Origin: an uncultured Maribacter sp.
GTDB taxonomy: Bacteria > Bacteroidota > Bacteroidia > Flavobacteriales > Flavobacteriaceae
Direction of reading: 5' to 3'
DNA length: 64,000 nt
Assembly: GCF_947496775.1 (NCBI RefSeq)
Contig: NZ_CANMDU010000008.1
Span: 1 to 64,000, forward strand
Position 1 is the stretch's first letter. Every line of letters begins with the position of its first letter. Position numbers and translations under genes: made by a program. A model generated the notes under the pieces. It had not been told where the DNA came from and ran no database searches. It saw only the letters and a program-made list of their open reading frames with translations. This document shows, piece after piece, positions 27,601 to 33,737 of this stretch.

Positions 27601-28317
27601 TAAATTAGTGTTTTGAGTAACCGTATAACAATTATCTAGATTCTGATCAGGGCCAGCATCTACTGGATCTACTCCTCCGTAATTGGTTACCGATATTTCA
27701 TCCAAAGACTCACAAGTTACACCACCAGTTGCAGTACCAGTAATTGTCCAACGCAGTGTTGAAGTTCCTGCACTATTTTCATTTAAAGTTAAAGTTGTAC
27801 TTGGGTTATTGGGGAAATTTATAGTTACGCCTGCATTGTTACTACCAACAATAGTCCATATTCCTACTTCACCTGAATTCTCAGGTGTATTACCTGCTAT
27901 TACAATAGAACCACTATTATCAGGACAAGATTCAACATCCGTACCTGCATTGGCTATTGTAATAGGCAGTACGGTAAGTACGACATCATCTGTAACTGGT
28001 GTTGCTGTATCCGTACAAGTCGCGGTTAATCGAAATGTGTACGTATTTCCTCCAGTCATGCCAATAACTGTACTGTTTAAATCCGAAGGATTTTGAATAA
28101 TAACAGATGGCCCTGCTATTTGTGACCATATTGGACCACTTGCAACAAGACCAGAAGAACTTCCATTAAGTGTATAACTATCATTCTCACAAATATTCTC
28201 TGGGATACCTGCATTTACGGAACAATTTTGAGCTGAAGCAATTTGAATGCTTCCAAAAAATAAAATTACTAAGAAAAGGATAGTTTTGAAAAATCTAAGT
28301 TTTCGAATTAGGGTCAT
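18700..28317 (-). CDS. Giant T9SS-secreted adhesin with Ig/PKD-like and DUF11 repeats and type B sorting domain
   Basis: The protein has 3205 residues. After a signal peptide (TILFLVILFFGSIQIASAQN) come about 15 Ig/PKD-like repeats of 80-100 residues up to about residue 1395, most beginning like SNAGADQTVC and containing a W-x-Q-x-SGP motif. They are followed by 13 DUF11 repeats (about 1396-3105), each starting like ADLSLTK, with an NDGPSDATGVVVEDLLPSGY-type core. Most end in an acidic segment such as DSTPNNDDGDQSEDEEDS, likely to bind Ca2+. The C-terminus (about 3108-3205) is the gliding-motility/type B domain: FNEFSPNGDGVNDVFKIE, LKIYNRWGNIVFEQNGY and a final GTYYYVLDLG strand. It is therefore exported by T9SS and held by the PorP/SprF partner encoded downstream. 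Upstream it has a candidate LytTR site pair. Confidence 0.95.
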   Translation of the reverse strand: MTLIRKLRFFKTILFLVILFFGSIQIASAQNCSVNAGIPENICENDSYTLNGSSSGLVASGPIWSQIAGPSVIIQNPSDLNSTVIGMTGGNTYTFRLTATCTDTATPVTDDVVLTVLPITIANAGTDVESCPDNSGSIVIAGNTPENSGEVGIWTIVGSNNAGVTINFPNNPSTTLTLNENSAGTSTLRWTITGTATGGVTCESLDEISVTNYGGVDPVDAGPDQNLDNCYTVTQNTNLEGSFGGNGLNGQQGTWSFVSGPSTPTIANPNNNQTGVSNLIEGTYVFRWSVSGSCVSGSDTVNIIVDEATQDITQASIQGSNQVFCDAGITQTTLIGNVAEFTGETVLWEQTGGPTAGVTITNTTSSTSQVTGLSSPNSYTFRYTITNSTTNCDSSDSITVGYNPNPISISASDIIANCDELRVDIPFTTTGGGSNQYRILSGPTDSSFSFPTTFQSFNNSSPLSILFDEEGTYTVQLRRRQGGQVLTACQEATEDINITISRSPSAANAGTDQILGCGITSTSLAGSVVGVGTSIWSQVSGPTTVTIANPYDRITPISGLIEGTYIFRYYIPGGPNCPPAQDDVEVFVSATSNGPSNAGADQTVCFGTPVALEANIAPEGQQGTWIQTSGPDTVTFADANNPTTLVSGIDTASSVYTFEWSIDNPTTSCGGPAIDTVTITTTANQGPSVSNAGPDQCLSSGTTSVNLNASVPDAGETGLWTASPNTGITFADATLFNTVATITTEQSYILTWTISSITPGCQDTSDDLEITVGASAAANAGSDQEGCANSFVMAATSSTGDGLWSQVSGPGGFTIDDETSPTAVFTFTIPGVYVFDWAVNNGSCSSDNDQVEINVGIPPTTATTAGPQTVCNGDSVVLTGNTFNADTENGVWTILSGAPNTPNITDVNDPNTNVTGLVTGTYTFRWSIIGSAICPTSFADVVVDVFSPASAGSDQNLCNATNTLLEATFGSTGTWTQVSGPVVTITQNPVNSNIANAEITPGNTYVFEFTTDYGSCPNQSDQITVVNSGPPSVNPNAGTDQFLCQADLVPTNSTNLSGNAAPVDVDTATWRFASQPSGSVAVIDNPNSNTSTLSNLSEPGIYILEWNFASGNCSDVSDVVRIEVFEAPSTANAGPDQTNACQLSAQLSASVPSVGIGVWSFANPSDDPSGGAVVIDSPNSPNTTLSNITTLGTYTLTWTVTSGTFTNPSNCAPSIDTVDITFTDVPASEANAGPDQELCNVAQTSLNATSVGIGSGTWTQTAGAAATITAPTNPNSLINDLVPGTYEFTWTTNNNSSGCSFTDSVEIIILEQPANANAGVDQSVPQFSTVTLGADPATVGEGIWSQVSGPTTVSFTDENNPTTTLSGTSAGTYEFQWTVSNGICAITSDIVEVRIIGIADLELTKTVTSSSVNIGDTVTFTIAVFNNDANSSANATGVSVEDFIPSGYTFVLGSTSDDGVYNPGNLSLTWNNLSIAEGATINLQFQATVNATGDYVNSAEIIASDQLDSDSTVDNDISTEDDQDTASITLRNVDIELTKTSSATSGNIDDVVNFTIAVFNNDAVETGNASGVQVVDQLPNGFDLVGGSVSNGGNFNFGNNTITWNNLSIANGSTTNLTYQARVNNNRNYTNIAEVTSMDQNDPDSTPNNDDGDQSEDEEDSTVFTLEEADLSLIKDISASSSATPNIGDTVTFEITVTNDGPNIAENVVVMDLVPSGYTIGTINNGGTSGGNFITWDISSLPVGAGNAVTVSFDAIVNATGDYKNTAEILFSDQFDTDSEPGNEDGDQSEDDEDAFTVIPQRIDLELEVSVNNTTPNVGDTVTFTVDVTNQGPNPASGVNIENIVPVGYSTISAISNSGVATGNVINWSGLSLSVGGSTSLTFNAVVVAPIGTSDEYRDIAQVIAANQYDIDSTPNNDDGDQSEDEEDNVSVIPPISDLSLVKTADITNPNVGDTVLFTLTITNAGPSIATGVAVRDVVPTGFSLVTVNGGTATSNIANWTGLTIAANNGVQVVTYTANVNAPTGTVNEYLNKAEIVAADQFDPDSDVSTDDSVDEDGDGDGDDDDEDELEILPKQADLSLTKIVVDNDLTPIVGSEITFEVTVFNDGPSDATGVVVEDLLPSGYDFILFSSTSGTYNETTGVWTVGNVIAGGTQTLLVDVLVNGTGIYTNVAEVTASDVFDADSTPNNNILAEDDQDNAIVSPIQSTDLSVTNTVDNSTPDVNTNVTFTVTVANEGPSDATNVVVRNLLPSGYTYVSNDLGVSYNAVTGDWSVGTLASGTIEILNMEATVNTTGNYTSIAEVTASDQLDIDSTPNNDILAEDDQDDAVTIPRALVDVSVTNTASTLTPTVGQQIDFTITVTNDGPSDATTIVVTNLLPSGYDFVNATPSIGTYEPLNGSWTIGNLPTGITQTLVLTADVRITGTYTNTAELTDLEEFDIDSEPANNDDTEDDQATVNPIPVAQSDLSLEKLVDNNAPFVGETVEFTINLSNEGLNNATGVVVTDLLPSGYTFVSHTATVGDYNEATGIWSLNNIIFTNTIETLSIFATVNAAGNYTNVAEVTLSDNVDVDSTPNNGVLTEDDQDEVTTNPIALADLSIVQTVDNQFPDVSDTVIFTLTLTNEGPSDATNVVVSDVLETGYTYVSDDSGGIYNSTSGLWNVGNLLNGETVTLNITASINTSGSYINVAEVTGVAEQDPDSSPNNNVIAEDDQAEAVTYPRVITDISVLNTVDNLNPSVGDQIVFTITVTNDGPSDATGVIIEDIIASGYNFENAVASLGSYTEGIGSWDVGTLSNGSTETLDITVTVLPNGEYANIAELIALDTFDPDSSPDNNLNSEDDQDTVNPIPSGLADLSITNVVNNVEPNIGDIVEFTVNLTNSGDSDATGVEVTNLLPEGYTYASHVTTIGIYDEVSGLWSTNGTIPNGTTETLIILATVNTPQGLADEYLSEAEVTASNQTDPDSDSSSDINEDDYADGLEDDDEASAFVVPQVTDIAVTISVSNETPRIGKEVTFTIVAENVSAMLATNIGVENILPTGYRFISAQASNGFFDTVEGFWSIATLTAQSSETLEIVVEVLEPNDYINTVSLSYVDQIDINEANNRDQAFVTPSCLHVFNEFSPNGDGVNDVFKIECITRYPNNSLKIYNRWGNIVFEQNGYDNTWQGISNGRATVSTDEALPVGTYYYVLDLGEGSEPIQDWLYINR
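22128..22145 (-). repeat. (CATCGC)3 microsatellite in the adhesin
   Basis: Three tandem CATCGC units, flanked by further CATCAT/CATCTT triplets, encode the DGDGDGDDDDED acidic stretch between two DUF11 repeats. Slippage by one unit would keep the frame and change the number of Gly-Asp pairs. Length variation between strains is plausible but not shown here. Confidence 0.7.
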
Positions 28318-28375
28318 AAATTAAATTTTGGTTGATTATTTTTAGCTAAAAAAAATAGCAGTTCATCGATTAACG

Positions 28376-28383
28376 CAAATATA
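28376..28383 (-). promoter_or_regulatory. Candidate -7 element of the adhesin operon
   Basis: On the minus strand the sequence reads TATATTTG, matching TAnnTTTG. It predicts a start site about 50 bp before the adhesin ATG. A TTTTG lies upstream at 28409-28413, slightly further than the ideal spacing. The paired TATGTTCT repeats begin about 40 bp upstream of the element, where an activator would bind. Confidence 0.45.
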
Positions 28384-28420
28384 ACAGCGAATTCCGGCTC
28401 TTATTTTACAAAAAATACAC

Positions 28421-28458
28421 TATGTTCTAAACCAACTATTTTATGTTCTAAACCAACT
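28421..28458. promoter_or_regulatory. Direct-repeat pair, 21-bp spacing: candidate LytTR site for the adhesin
   Basis: TATGTTCTAAACCAACT occurs at 28421-28437 and again, identical over all 17 bases, at 28442-28458. The 21-bp period corresponds to two helical turns, as in the tandem sites bound by LytTR domains. It is immediately upstream of the candidate promoter of the giant adhesin, and a LytTR response regulator is encoded on the other side of the same region. Confidence 0.65.
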
Positions 28459-28795
28459 TTAATTCGCTATGAACACCATTTAAAAAAAGAAGTGAAATTT
28501 GTTTTTATAGATATTTGATAAAATTATTAACAAATATTATCCTACAAATAATGAACGGTTGCTACAAATTACATTTCAAACTGATTAAGGAATAAGATTA
28601 ACTTCTCCTAACTATTTGGAATACCCAATTATTTTTTATCAACAGATTTAGAAGAAAACATTGTAATCAGAAAAACAACTACTCTTAATGTTACGGCCTA
28701 ACTATTATTAGATGACTAACAAAAAATAAGATGTCTTAATTTCATTATTTTATACAAACAAAATGTCCCAATAAATTACATTAAACTTAGCTCAA

Positions 28796-28845
28796 TATGT
28801 TCTAAACACCTTTATATATGTTCTTGTGGTGCTTAATGCTGTTCT
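28796..28845. promoter_or_regulatory. Triple direct repeat, 21-bp spacing: candidate LytTR site
   Basis: TATGTTCT starts at 28796 and at 28817, and a variant GCTGTTCT starts at 28838, so three units are spaced by exactly 21 bp. The first continues AAAC, matching the repeats at 28421 and 28442. It lies about 260 bp before the response-regulator start and may serve autoregulation or DNA looping with the other pair. Confidence 0.6.
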
Positions 28846-29105
28846 GAATGAAACAAACGCCATAACATATCCGAAATAATTACTAATTAAGAAAGTGTAA
28901 TTTTAAAGACATTAAAAGGTGTATTACTAGTTTTAAATGGAGTCTTAAGTAGAACCTTGTACATATTTATATATTAATAATTACAAGGTAACAACCTCTC
29001 TATTGTTGATAAATACCAGTAGACCCTAGTTGTTCTATAAAAACACCAAGAGTGTTTTTCATAACTTTATCGATTAAACAAAACATACTAATTATAAAAA
29101 GTAAT

Positions 29106-29837
29106 ATGGTTCCTATTAAAGTTTTAGTAGTCGAAGATGAAATGATTATCGCGGAAAATATATGTGATAACTTAACAGCCTTAGGCTATCTACCTTTAGA
29201 ACCCGCAATCAATTTTACTGAAGCCATATCTAGAATAGAAGAAGAGAATCCTGATATTGCTATTCTTGACATTCAATTATCGGGAAAAAAAACAGGTATC
29301 GATTTGGCTAAGGAAATACAAAAAACGTACGATTTTCCTTTTATTTTCTTAACCTCTCATGCCGATGCTCTCACAATTAACGAAGTTAAACAGACCACTC
29401 CGCCTGCCTATTTGATTAAACCCTTTACAAAAGATGAACTTTATTCATCCATTGAAATTTCGATTCATAATTATGCCCAAAAAATAGGTCGCATAGAAAA
29501 GGATAACTCCAGTCATTTAGTTATTAAAGATGCTTTTTTTTTAAAACAAAAAGGAACTTTAATTAAAGTTAATTTTAAAGAAATACTATTTTTTAGAAGT
29601 TCGCATGTATATATTGAAATAATTCTAAAAAATGGAGAGGAACTAGTACTACGAAGCAGCCTGAACAATATCTTAGATAGCCTTAGTAATAAATTTATTC
29701 GTATTCATAGAGGATATGTTGTAAATGTTGAGTATTTAGAGGAAATAGATAATTCTTCAATTAAAATAAAAGAGTATAGCCTACCCATTGGAAGAAAATT
29801 CAAAGAAGACATCTTAAAAAAAATAATGCTCGTATAA
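29106..29837 (+). CDS. LytTR family response regulator
   Basis: The protein has 243 residues from ATG 29106 (MVPIKVLVVEDEMII). An in-frame GTG at 29052 would add 18 residues not typical of a receiver start. The receiver domain (1-120) has the acidic pair E10/D11, phosphoacceptor D55 in AILDIQLSG, Thr near 83 in FLTSHAD and Lys near 105 in LIKPF. The LytTR DNA-binding domain (about 140-240) follows: KQKGTLIKVNFKEILFFRSS, VLRSSLNNILDSL, FIRIHRGYVVNVEYLEEI and the ending PIGRKFKEDI. The kinase gene follows 95 bp downstream, giving a complete two-component pair. The TATGTTCT arrays upstream are its likely targets. Confidence 0.93.
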   Translation: MVPIKVLVVEDEMIIAENICDNLTALGYLPLEPAINFTEAISRIEEENPDIAILDIQLSGKKTGIDLAKEIQKTYDFPFIFLTSHADALTINEVKQTTPPAYLIKPFTKDELYSSIEISIHNYAQKIGRIEKDNSSHLVIKDAFFLKQKGTLIKVNFKEILFFRSSHVYIEIILKNGEELVLRSSLNNILDSLSNKFIRIHRGYVVNVEYLEEIDNSSIKIKEYSLPIGRKFKEDILKKIMLV

Positions 29838-29932
29838 AAACATGCTTCGATTTGTTTTTAGATTATATCCAATTTTATTTTAATAAGCCAAAAGATTTTT
29901 TCCAATAAAAAAACTTTGAATTGTATAATGTC

Positions 29933-31849
29933 ATGAAGAATAGTCTCCAAAAATTATATGATGTAATTACCAAATACTCTAATCTTTTATTCTTATTAAT
30001 TACTGCTGCCATTTTTCTTACTCTAGCTTCAATAAACGAAGGAGAAGAAAAACTTCCGGAGAGTAAAAATGGAATCTTAGACATATCGAATTGGAATTTC
30101 GACAAAAAACCAACCTATACTATAAATGGAGAAATCGACTTTTATTGGCAACAGTTTCCTTTTGATAAGTCTGGAAAATTTAATACTAACCTTTTAAATG
30201 ATAGTTCTAGAGTAGCTGTCAAAACCAGAAAAACTTGGTCATCTGCCGGCATTCCTAAAAAAGGATATGGAACTTTTGTACTACAAATAAAAATGCCTAA
30301 ATCCGATATGGTCATGGGTATTAAAACATTTCGAGTTAAATCTGCTTGTGAAGTATGGGTTAATGGCATTAAAACTGGTGGAATAGGCAGTATAAATAAA
30401 AATGAACATGAAGCTATTCCTAGCGGACTGCCGTTATTAATAAAATTACCTTCTAACAGCAATATAGAACTTGTAATACCTGTTTCTAATTATGATCATT
30501 CATTAGGTGGAGGAATTACAAGTCAAATCAAAATTTCCCCTTATAACCAGCTCGAAAATACTAAAACACTGAATCTTATAGAAACGTCGGTTGCAATGAC
30601 CATTGCCATTCTTATGGGATTTCTTTTACTTGTTTTATTTTTAGACAGAAAAAAGAAAGCTCTTTTATACCTTGGTCTTTTTTCTTTTTCCATTTTATTA
30701 AGAATCATATCTATCGACGAGGTAATAATCTACAATTTGTGGGCAGATATTCCTTTTACCATATTACAAAAAGGTAGGTATGTAGGATACCATGCTAGTG
30801 TTATTTTTATTACCCTATATTTTAGACAATTACTTCCTGAATATATAAAAAAGTGGTTTGTTTATAGTACGTTATGTATATATCTAATTAGTATTGCGTA
30901 CGTACTTGTCACCTCTACATACTGGTCCACAAAATCGGCTTTCTCGCTAAATATTGTTGCTGTACTCTATGGCCTATACATGTTATATGTTGCTATTAGA
31001 CTTTTATTTTCCCAAAACGTATTACATAAATGGATTTTTGTAATCATCATGTTTATTGCCATATTAATTATCAATGACACTTTACACTTAAAAGGGATTA
31101 TCGATACTATGTTTATAGGAAAATACTCTGTGCTGCTTTTCTTTTTTGTTGTATTGCAAACTATTATTTATTTTAAATTTCAAAAAGAGATTGAAGCTGA
31201 AAATGAATTGATGGGATTAATGGTCAATCAAAAAGAAATGATGATTAAGGAAATACATCATCGTGTAAAAAACAATTTTCAAATTGTATCTAGTTTATTA
31301 GAATTACAATCAAAGGATATTAAAGATATTAAAGCTCTTCAACTAGCCAATGATGGTCAAAACAGACTTAAGTCAATGGCTTTTATACATCAAAAACTAT
31401 ATCAAAATACAACAGGTTTAATTGATTTTAATGAGTACCTAAAGAAATTAGTTCAAGAAATTTCTGTTATGTACAAATCAGAAACAGATGTTGAAATCGC
31501 AATAAATGCTGAAAATATAGAATTAGATGTAGATACTGCTATACCATTGGGCCTTATGGTCAATGAAATAATTACTAATGCATATAAATATGCCTTTACA
31601 GGTATAAAATCGCCCTCATTAAGCGTTTCTATGAAAAAAACTGAAAGTAACACATATACGCTTGAAATTATAGATAATGGAATTGGTATTAATAAAAAAA
31701 TTGATGTTCTAAAAGCTAAAAGTATTGGTTTAAGACTTATAAGAAGTTTAGTTAAACAATTAAATGGCTCTCTAGAAGTACGGAATGATAACGGAACCGC
31801 CTTTAAAATAAAAATTAAAGATACCGAGGAACGAAAATTAGTCGACTAA
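29933..31849 (+). CDS. 7TM sensor histidine kinase of the HisKA_2 type
   Basis: The protein has 639 residues from ATG 29933 (a TTG 12 bp upstream is less likely). Its layout is an N-terminal helix (about 13-35), an extracytoplasmic jelly-roll-like domain (about 40-215, with FRVKSACEVWVNGIKTGGIG), a block of seven transmembrane helices (about 220-415), a short coiled coil, and the kinase core. The H-box reads KEIHHRVKNNFQIVSSLL with the phosphoacceptor His near 443. N-box (LMVNEIITNAYKYAF) and G-box (LEIIDNGIGI, then SIGLRLIRSLVKQL) motifs are intact. This resembles 7TMR-DISM kinases; the sugar-binding-like outer domain suggests a carbohydrate signal, which is inference. Its partner is the LytTR regulator upstream. 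Confidence 0.92.
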   Translation: MKNSLQKLYDVITKYSNLLFLLITAAIFLTLASINEGEEKLPESKNGILDISNWNFDKKPTYTINGEIDFYWQQFPFDKSGKFNTNLLNDSSRVAVKTRKTWSSAGIPKKGYGTFVLQIKMPKSDMVMGIKTFRVKSACEVWVNGIKTGGIGSINKNEHEAIPSGLPLLIKLPSNSNIELVIPVSNYDHSLGGGITSQIKISPYNQLENTKTLNLIETSVAMTIAILMGFLLLVLFLDRKKKALLYLGLFSFSILLRIISIDEVIIYNLWADIPFTILQKGRYVGYHASVIFITLYFRQLLPEYIKKWFVYSTLCIYLISIAYVLVTSTYWSTKSAFSLNIVAVLYGLYMLYVAIRLLFSQNVLHKWIFVIIMFIAILIINDTLHLKGIIDTMFIGKYSVLLFFFVVLQTIIYFKFQKEIEAENELMGLMVNQKEMMIKEIHHRVKNNFQIVSSLLELQSKDIKDIKALQLANDGQNRLKSMAFIHQKLYQNTTGLIDFNEYLKKLVQEISVMYKSETDVEIAINAENIELDVDTAIPLGLMVNEIITNAYKYAFTGIKSPSLSVSMKKTESNTYTLEIIDNGIGINKKIDVLKAKSIGLRLIRSLVKQLNGSLEVRNDNGTAFKIKIKDTEERKLVD

Positions 31850-32008
31850 CTATATTTCACAGTTTCTTTCATTGCTTTTAATGATAAATACGGTACGCTA
31901 TATTCTAGCATCTTTACTTAAAGTTGTAGTTACATACTCCAGTAACTCTAATGTTTTTTTGTTTCTTAATAAAGCCTAACAAGACAATATAGTTATTTTT
32001 CATTTTTA

Positions 32009-32872
32009 CTACTCTGTTAGTTTCCATGAACGTACCCAATTGTACGTTGTTGTTCTTTCTTCTTTTGTTCCGGTCATTCCCCCATCTTCCGGTACAGGAT
32101 TCCAATCGTATGTCTCTACCACCATTCTTAAATACATTGTTATATTAAAATCCGAAGGTGGGGCTACTTTTTTTATCAATTTTCCATCAAGAAAAAACAA
32201 TACTTCCTCTTTGCTTTTCCACCATACCCCATATACATGAAAATCATCATATACTTTTCCTCCTGCAGGGCCTCCGGCTTTACTAGTTCCTTTTTTATAG
32301 TTACATCCTTCCGGAATATTTCTACTGTGAGTGTTAGAGTTCATGGACTGGTCGAAATATTTCATCCACTCGGCTTTATTTACAATTTGTCCTACGCACT
32401 CTTGAATATCTAACTCTGTTGTTCTTTTATCACAACCTTCTAAGCCCTTCCCTTCGTTAATTAACCAAAAAGTTGAAGACATAAATGTTTTGTTGGCCTT
32501 CATTTCACATTCATAATAACCATACGTCATCCCAAATCTAGAACCAACATAACCACCACCATGAGTAAATTCTTTACCCTGTTTTTTTACTTTTTTTGGC
32601 ATTTTGGTTGTTGTAATTTGTAAACTCCCATCCGATACTTTAACATTTTCTGCTAAAAATAAACCTGGAGCACGACCAATCCACCCTTGTCCTGAGATTT
32701 GCCATTTTTTAGCATCAATCTTTTTACCATCAAACTCATCGGACATATTTTTTATCAATTTCCACTTTTTATTTTCTGGTTTCGGGTCTTCTCCTTTCAA
32801 AAATATTGGTGAACTTTGAGCAAAAATCATGTTACAATTTACAATAGAGATAAGTATCAAAATCCAATTCAT
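32009..32872 (-). CDS. Glycoside hydrolase family 16 enzyme
   Basis: The protein has 287 residues from ATG 32872, which places the signal peptide MNWILILISIVNCNMIFAQ at the N-terminus; an ATG 42 bp further upstream would precede it with 14 hydrophilic residues. The catalytic signature ExDxxE is present as ELDIQE (E153 nucleophile, D155, E158 acid/base). The beta-jelly-roll elements of GH16 surround it: GYYECEMKA, FWLINEG, FHVYGVWWKSKEEVLFFLDG and the end TYNWVRSWKLTE. GH16 covers agarases, porphyranases, carrageenases and laminarinases; the substrate cannot be fixed from sequence alone. No T9SS C-terminal domain is visible. The gene is separate from the main sugar cluster but about 5 kb from it. 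Confidence 0.9.
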   Translation of the reverse strand: MNWILILISIVNCNMIFAQSSPIFLKGEDPKPENKKWKLIKNMSDEFDGKKIDAKKWQISGQGWIGRAPGLFLAENVKVSDGSLQITTTKMPKKVKKQGKEFTHGGGYVGSRFGMTYGYYECEMKANKTFMSSTFWLINEGKGLEGCDKRTTELDIQECVGQIVNKAEWMKYFDQSMNSNTHSRNIPEGCNYKKGTSKAGGPAGGKVYDDFHVYGVWWKSKEEVLFFLDGKLIKKVAPPSDFNITMYLRMVVETYDWNPVPEDGGMTGTKEERTTTYNWVRSWKLTE

Positions 32873-32936
32873 TTGCTTAATTTGATACGTATTAATTTCT
32901 TTTTCTACATTCATTTTTTTTGCAAATTCTTTTTAT

Positions 32937-32944
32937 CAAAAGTA
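32937..32944 (-). promoter_or_regulatory. -7 element of the GH16 gene
   Basis: The minus strand reads TACTTTTG, a match to TAnnTTTG, 64 bp upstream of the chosen GH16 start. It would place the transcription start about 55-58 bases before the ATG. No convincing -33 box is seen. Confidence 0.4.
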
Positions 32945-33093
32945 AATACCTGATACCTATTTTACCCCTTTAAAAGTTCCAAAAAACACCACATATGTTT
33001 TTATTCAACAAAAAACATAATAAAAAAAACAAATAAATATACCTTTACTAAAAAGTTAGCAATGTCCAAAAAAGGCCTAAATTTTTACTTAAC

Positions 33094-33453
33094 ATGACTG
33101 CCCAACATCTAGTCGGAAAATATAATGTAATAGGAAGTAATCAAGACGAAGAAAAAAATACGTATAAAGGTGTTTTGTCTTTATTAATTGATAGTAATAG
33201 TAGAATAATTGCAAAATGGGAGATAAACAATTCCCAAATACAATCTGGAACCGGTTTTTTTAAAAATAATATACTTGTAATTAATTTTAAATATAAAGGC
33301 GATGCTAATATCACATATAAAGGGGTTGTTGTTTACCAATGTTTAACACCAAATATTTTAGATGGCTTTTGGTCCGAAGAATTTGGTAATCCTAGCTTTC
33401 TAGGAGAAGAACGCTGTTTTAGAATTACGGAAAAAGAAGAAAGTTTAAATTAA
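33094..33453 (+). CDS. Hypothetical small protein, lipocalin-like strand pattern
   Basis: A 119-residue cytoplasmic protein without signal peptide. It alternates short strands and turns: LVGKYNVIGSNQDEEKNTYK, GVLSLLIDSNSRIIAKWEI, FFKNNILVINFKYKGDANIT, GVVVYQCLTPNILDGFWSEE and RCFRITEKEE. The pattern 'GxYxVxG...GxLxI...' is typical of small beta barrels that bind ligands, but I recognise no specific family. The frame is intact with a near-consensus TACCTTTA box about 50 bp upstream. It is transcribed divergently from GH16 and is followed by a 284-bp spacer. Confidence 0.55.
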   Translation: MTAQHLVGKYNVIGSNQDEEKNTYKGVLSLLIDSNSRIIAKWEINNSQIQSGTGFFKNNILVINFKYKGDANITYKGVVVYQCLTPNILDGFWSEEFGNPSFLGEERCFRITEKEESLN

Positions 33454-33737
33454 TATAGAGAATAGCTTACCCCAAGGAATAAACCTTACAATTTCCATTT
33501 ACACACAAAATTAAGTAAAGCGAACACAATACAATCCACTATACACAAGATTCAAAAATCTTACACAATTACTTAATAACTTAGCAATAAACAAATTACC
33601 TCATTATTTTAATACCCTTTTAATTTAAGGTATTTGCTTTTTTGTCTCATTTAGGATTAAAATACACTTATTATTATTGTTTTTTATCTTAAAATTTAAT
33701 CAATAAAAAATGACATCAATTAAACACTTCTAAAGCA
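33454..33737. other. 284-bp spacer upstream of the TPR-TPR-SCO operon
   Basis: AT-rich DNA without an open frame that has a plausible start. It should hold the promoter of the operon, but I could not single out a -7 element with confidence. Confidence 0.4.

Larger units (their letters stand above)
28318..29105. other. 788-bp divergent regulatory region between the adhesin operon and a LytTR two-component system
   Basis: No gene was found here. It contains a candidate adhesin promoter (28376-28383), two sets of 21-bp-spaced TATGTTCT repeats (28421-28458 and 28796-28845), and otherwise AT-rich DNA. Its length, much greater than other spacers in the window, is itself a sign of regulatory content. 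Confidence 0.7.

Noticed and set aside
27683-28096. 137-codon plus-strand frame and similar ones at 21905, 26276 and 19139
   Set aside because: All are antisense shadows inside the giant adhesin gene, caused by its Thr/Ser/Val/Asn-rich codons. None has its own start context or a known domain.
31914-32105. 63-codon minus-strand frame at the end of the GH16 gene
   Set aside because: It overlaps the GH16 C-terminus in another frame. Its short basic, Asn-rich sequence matches no family.
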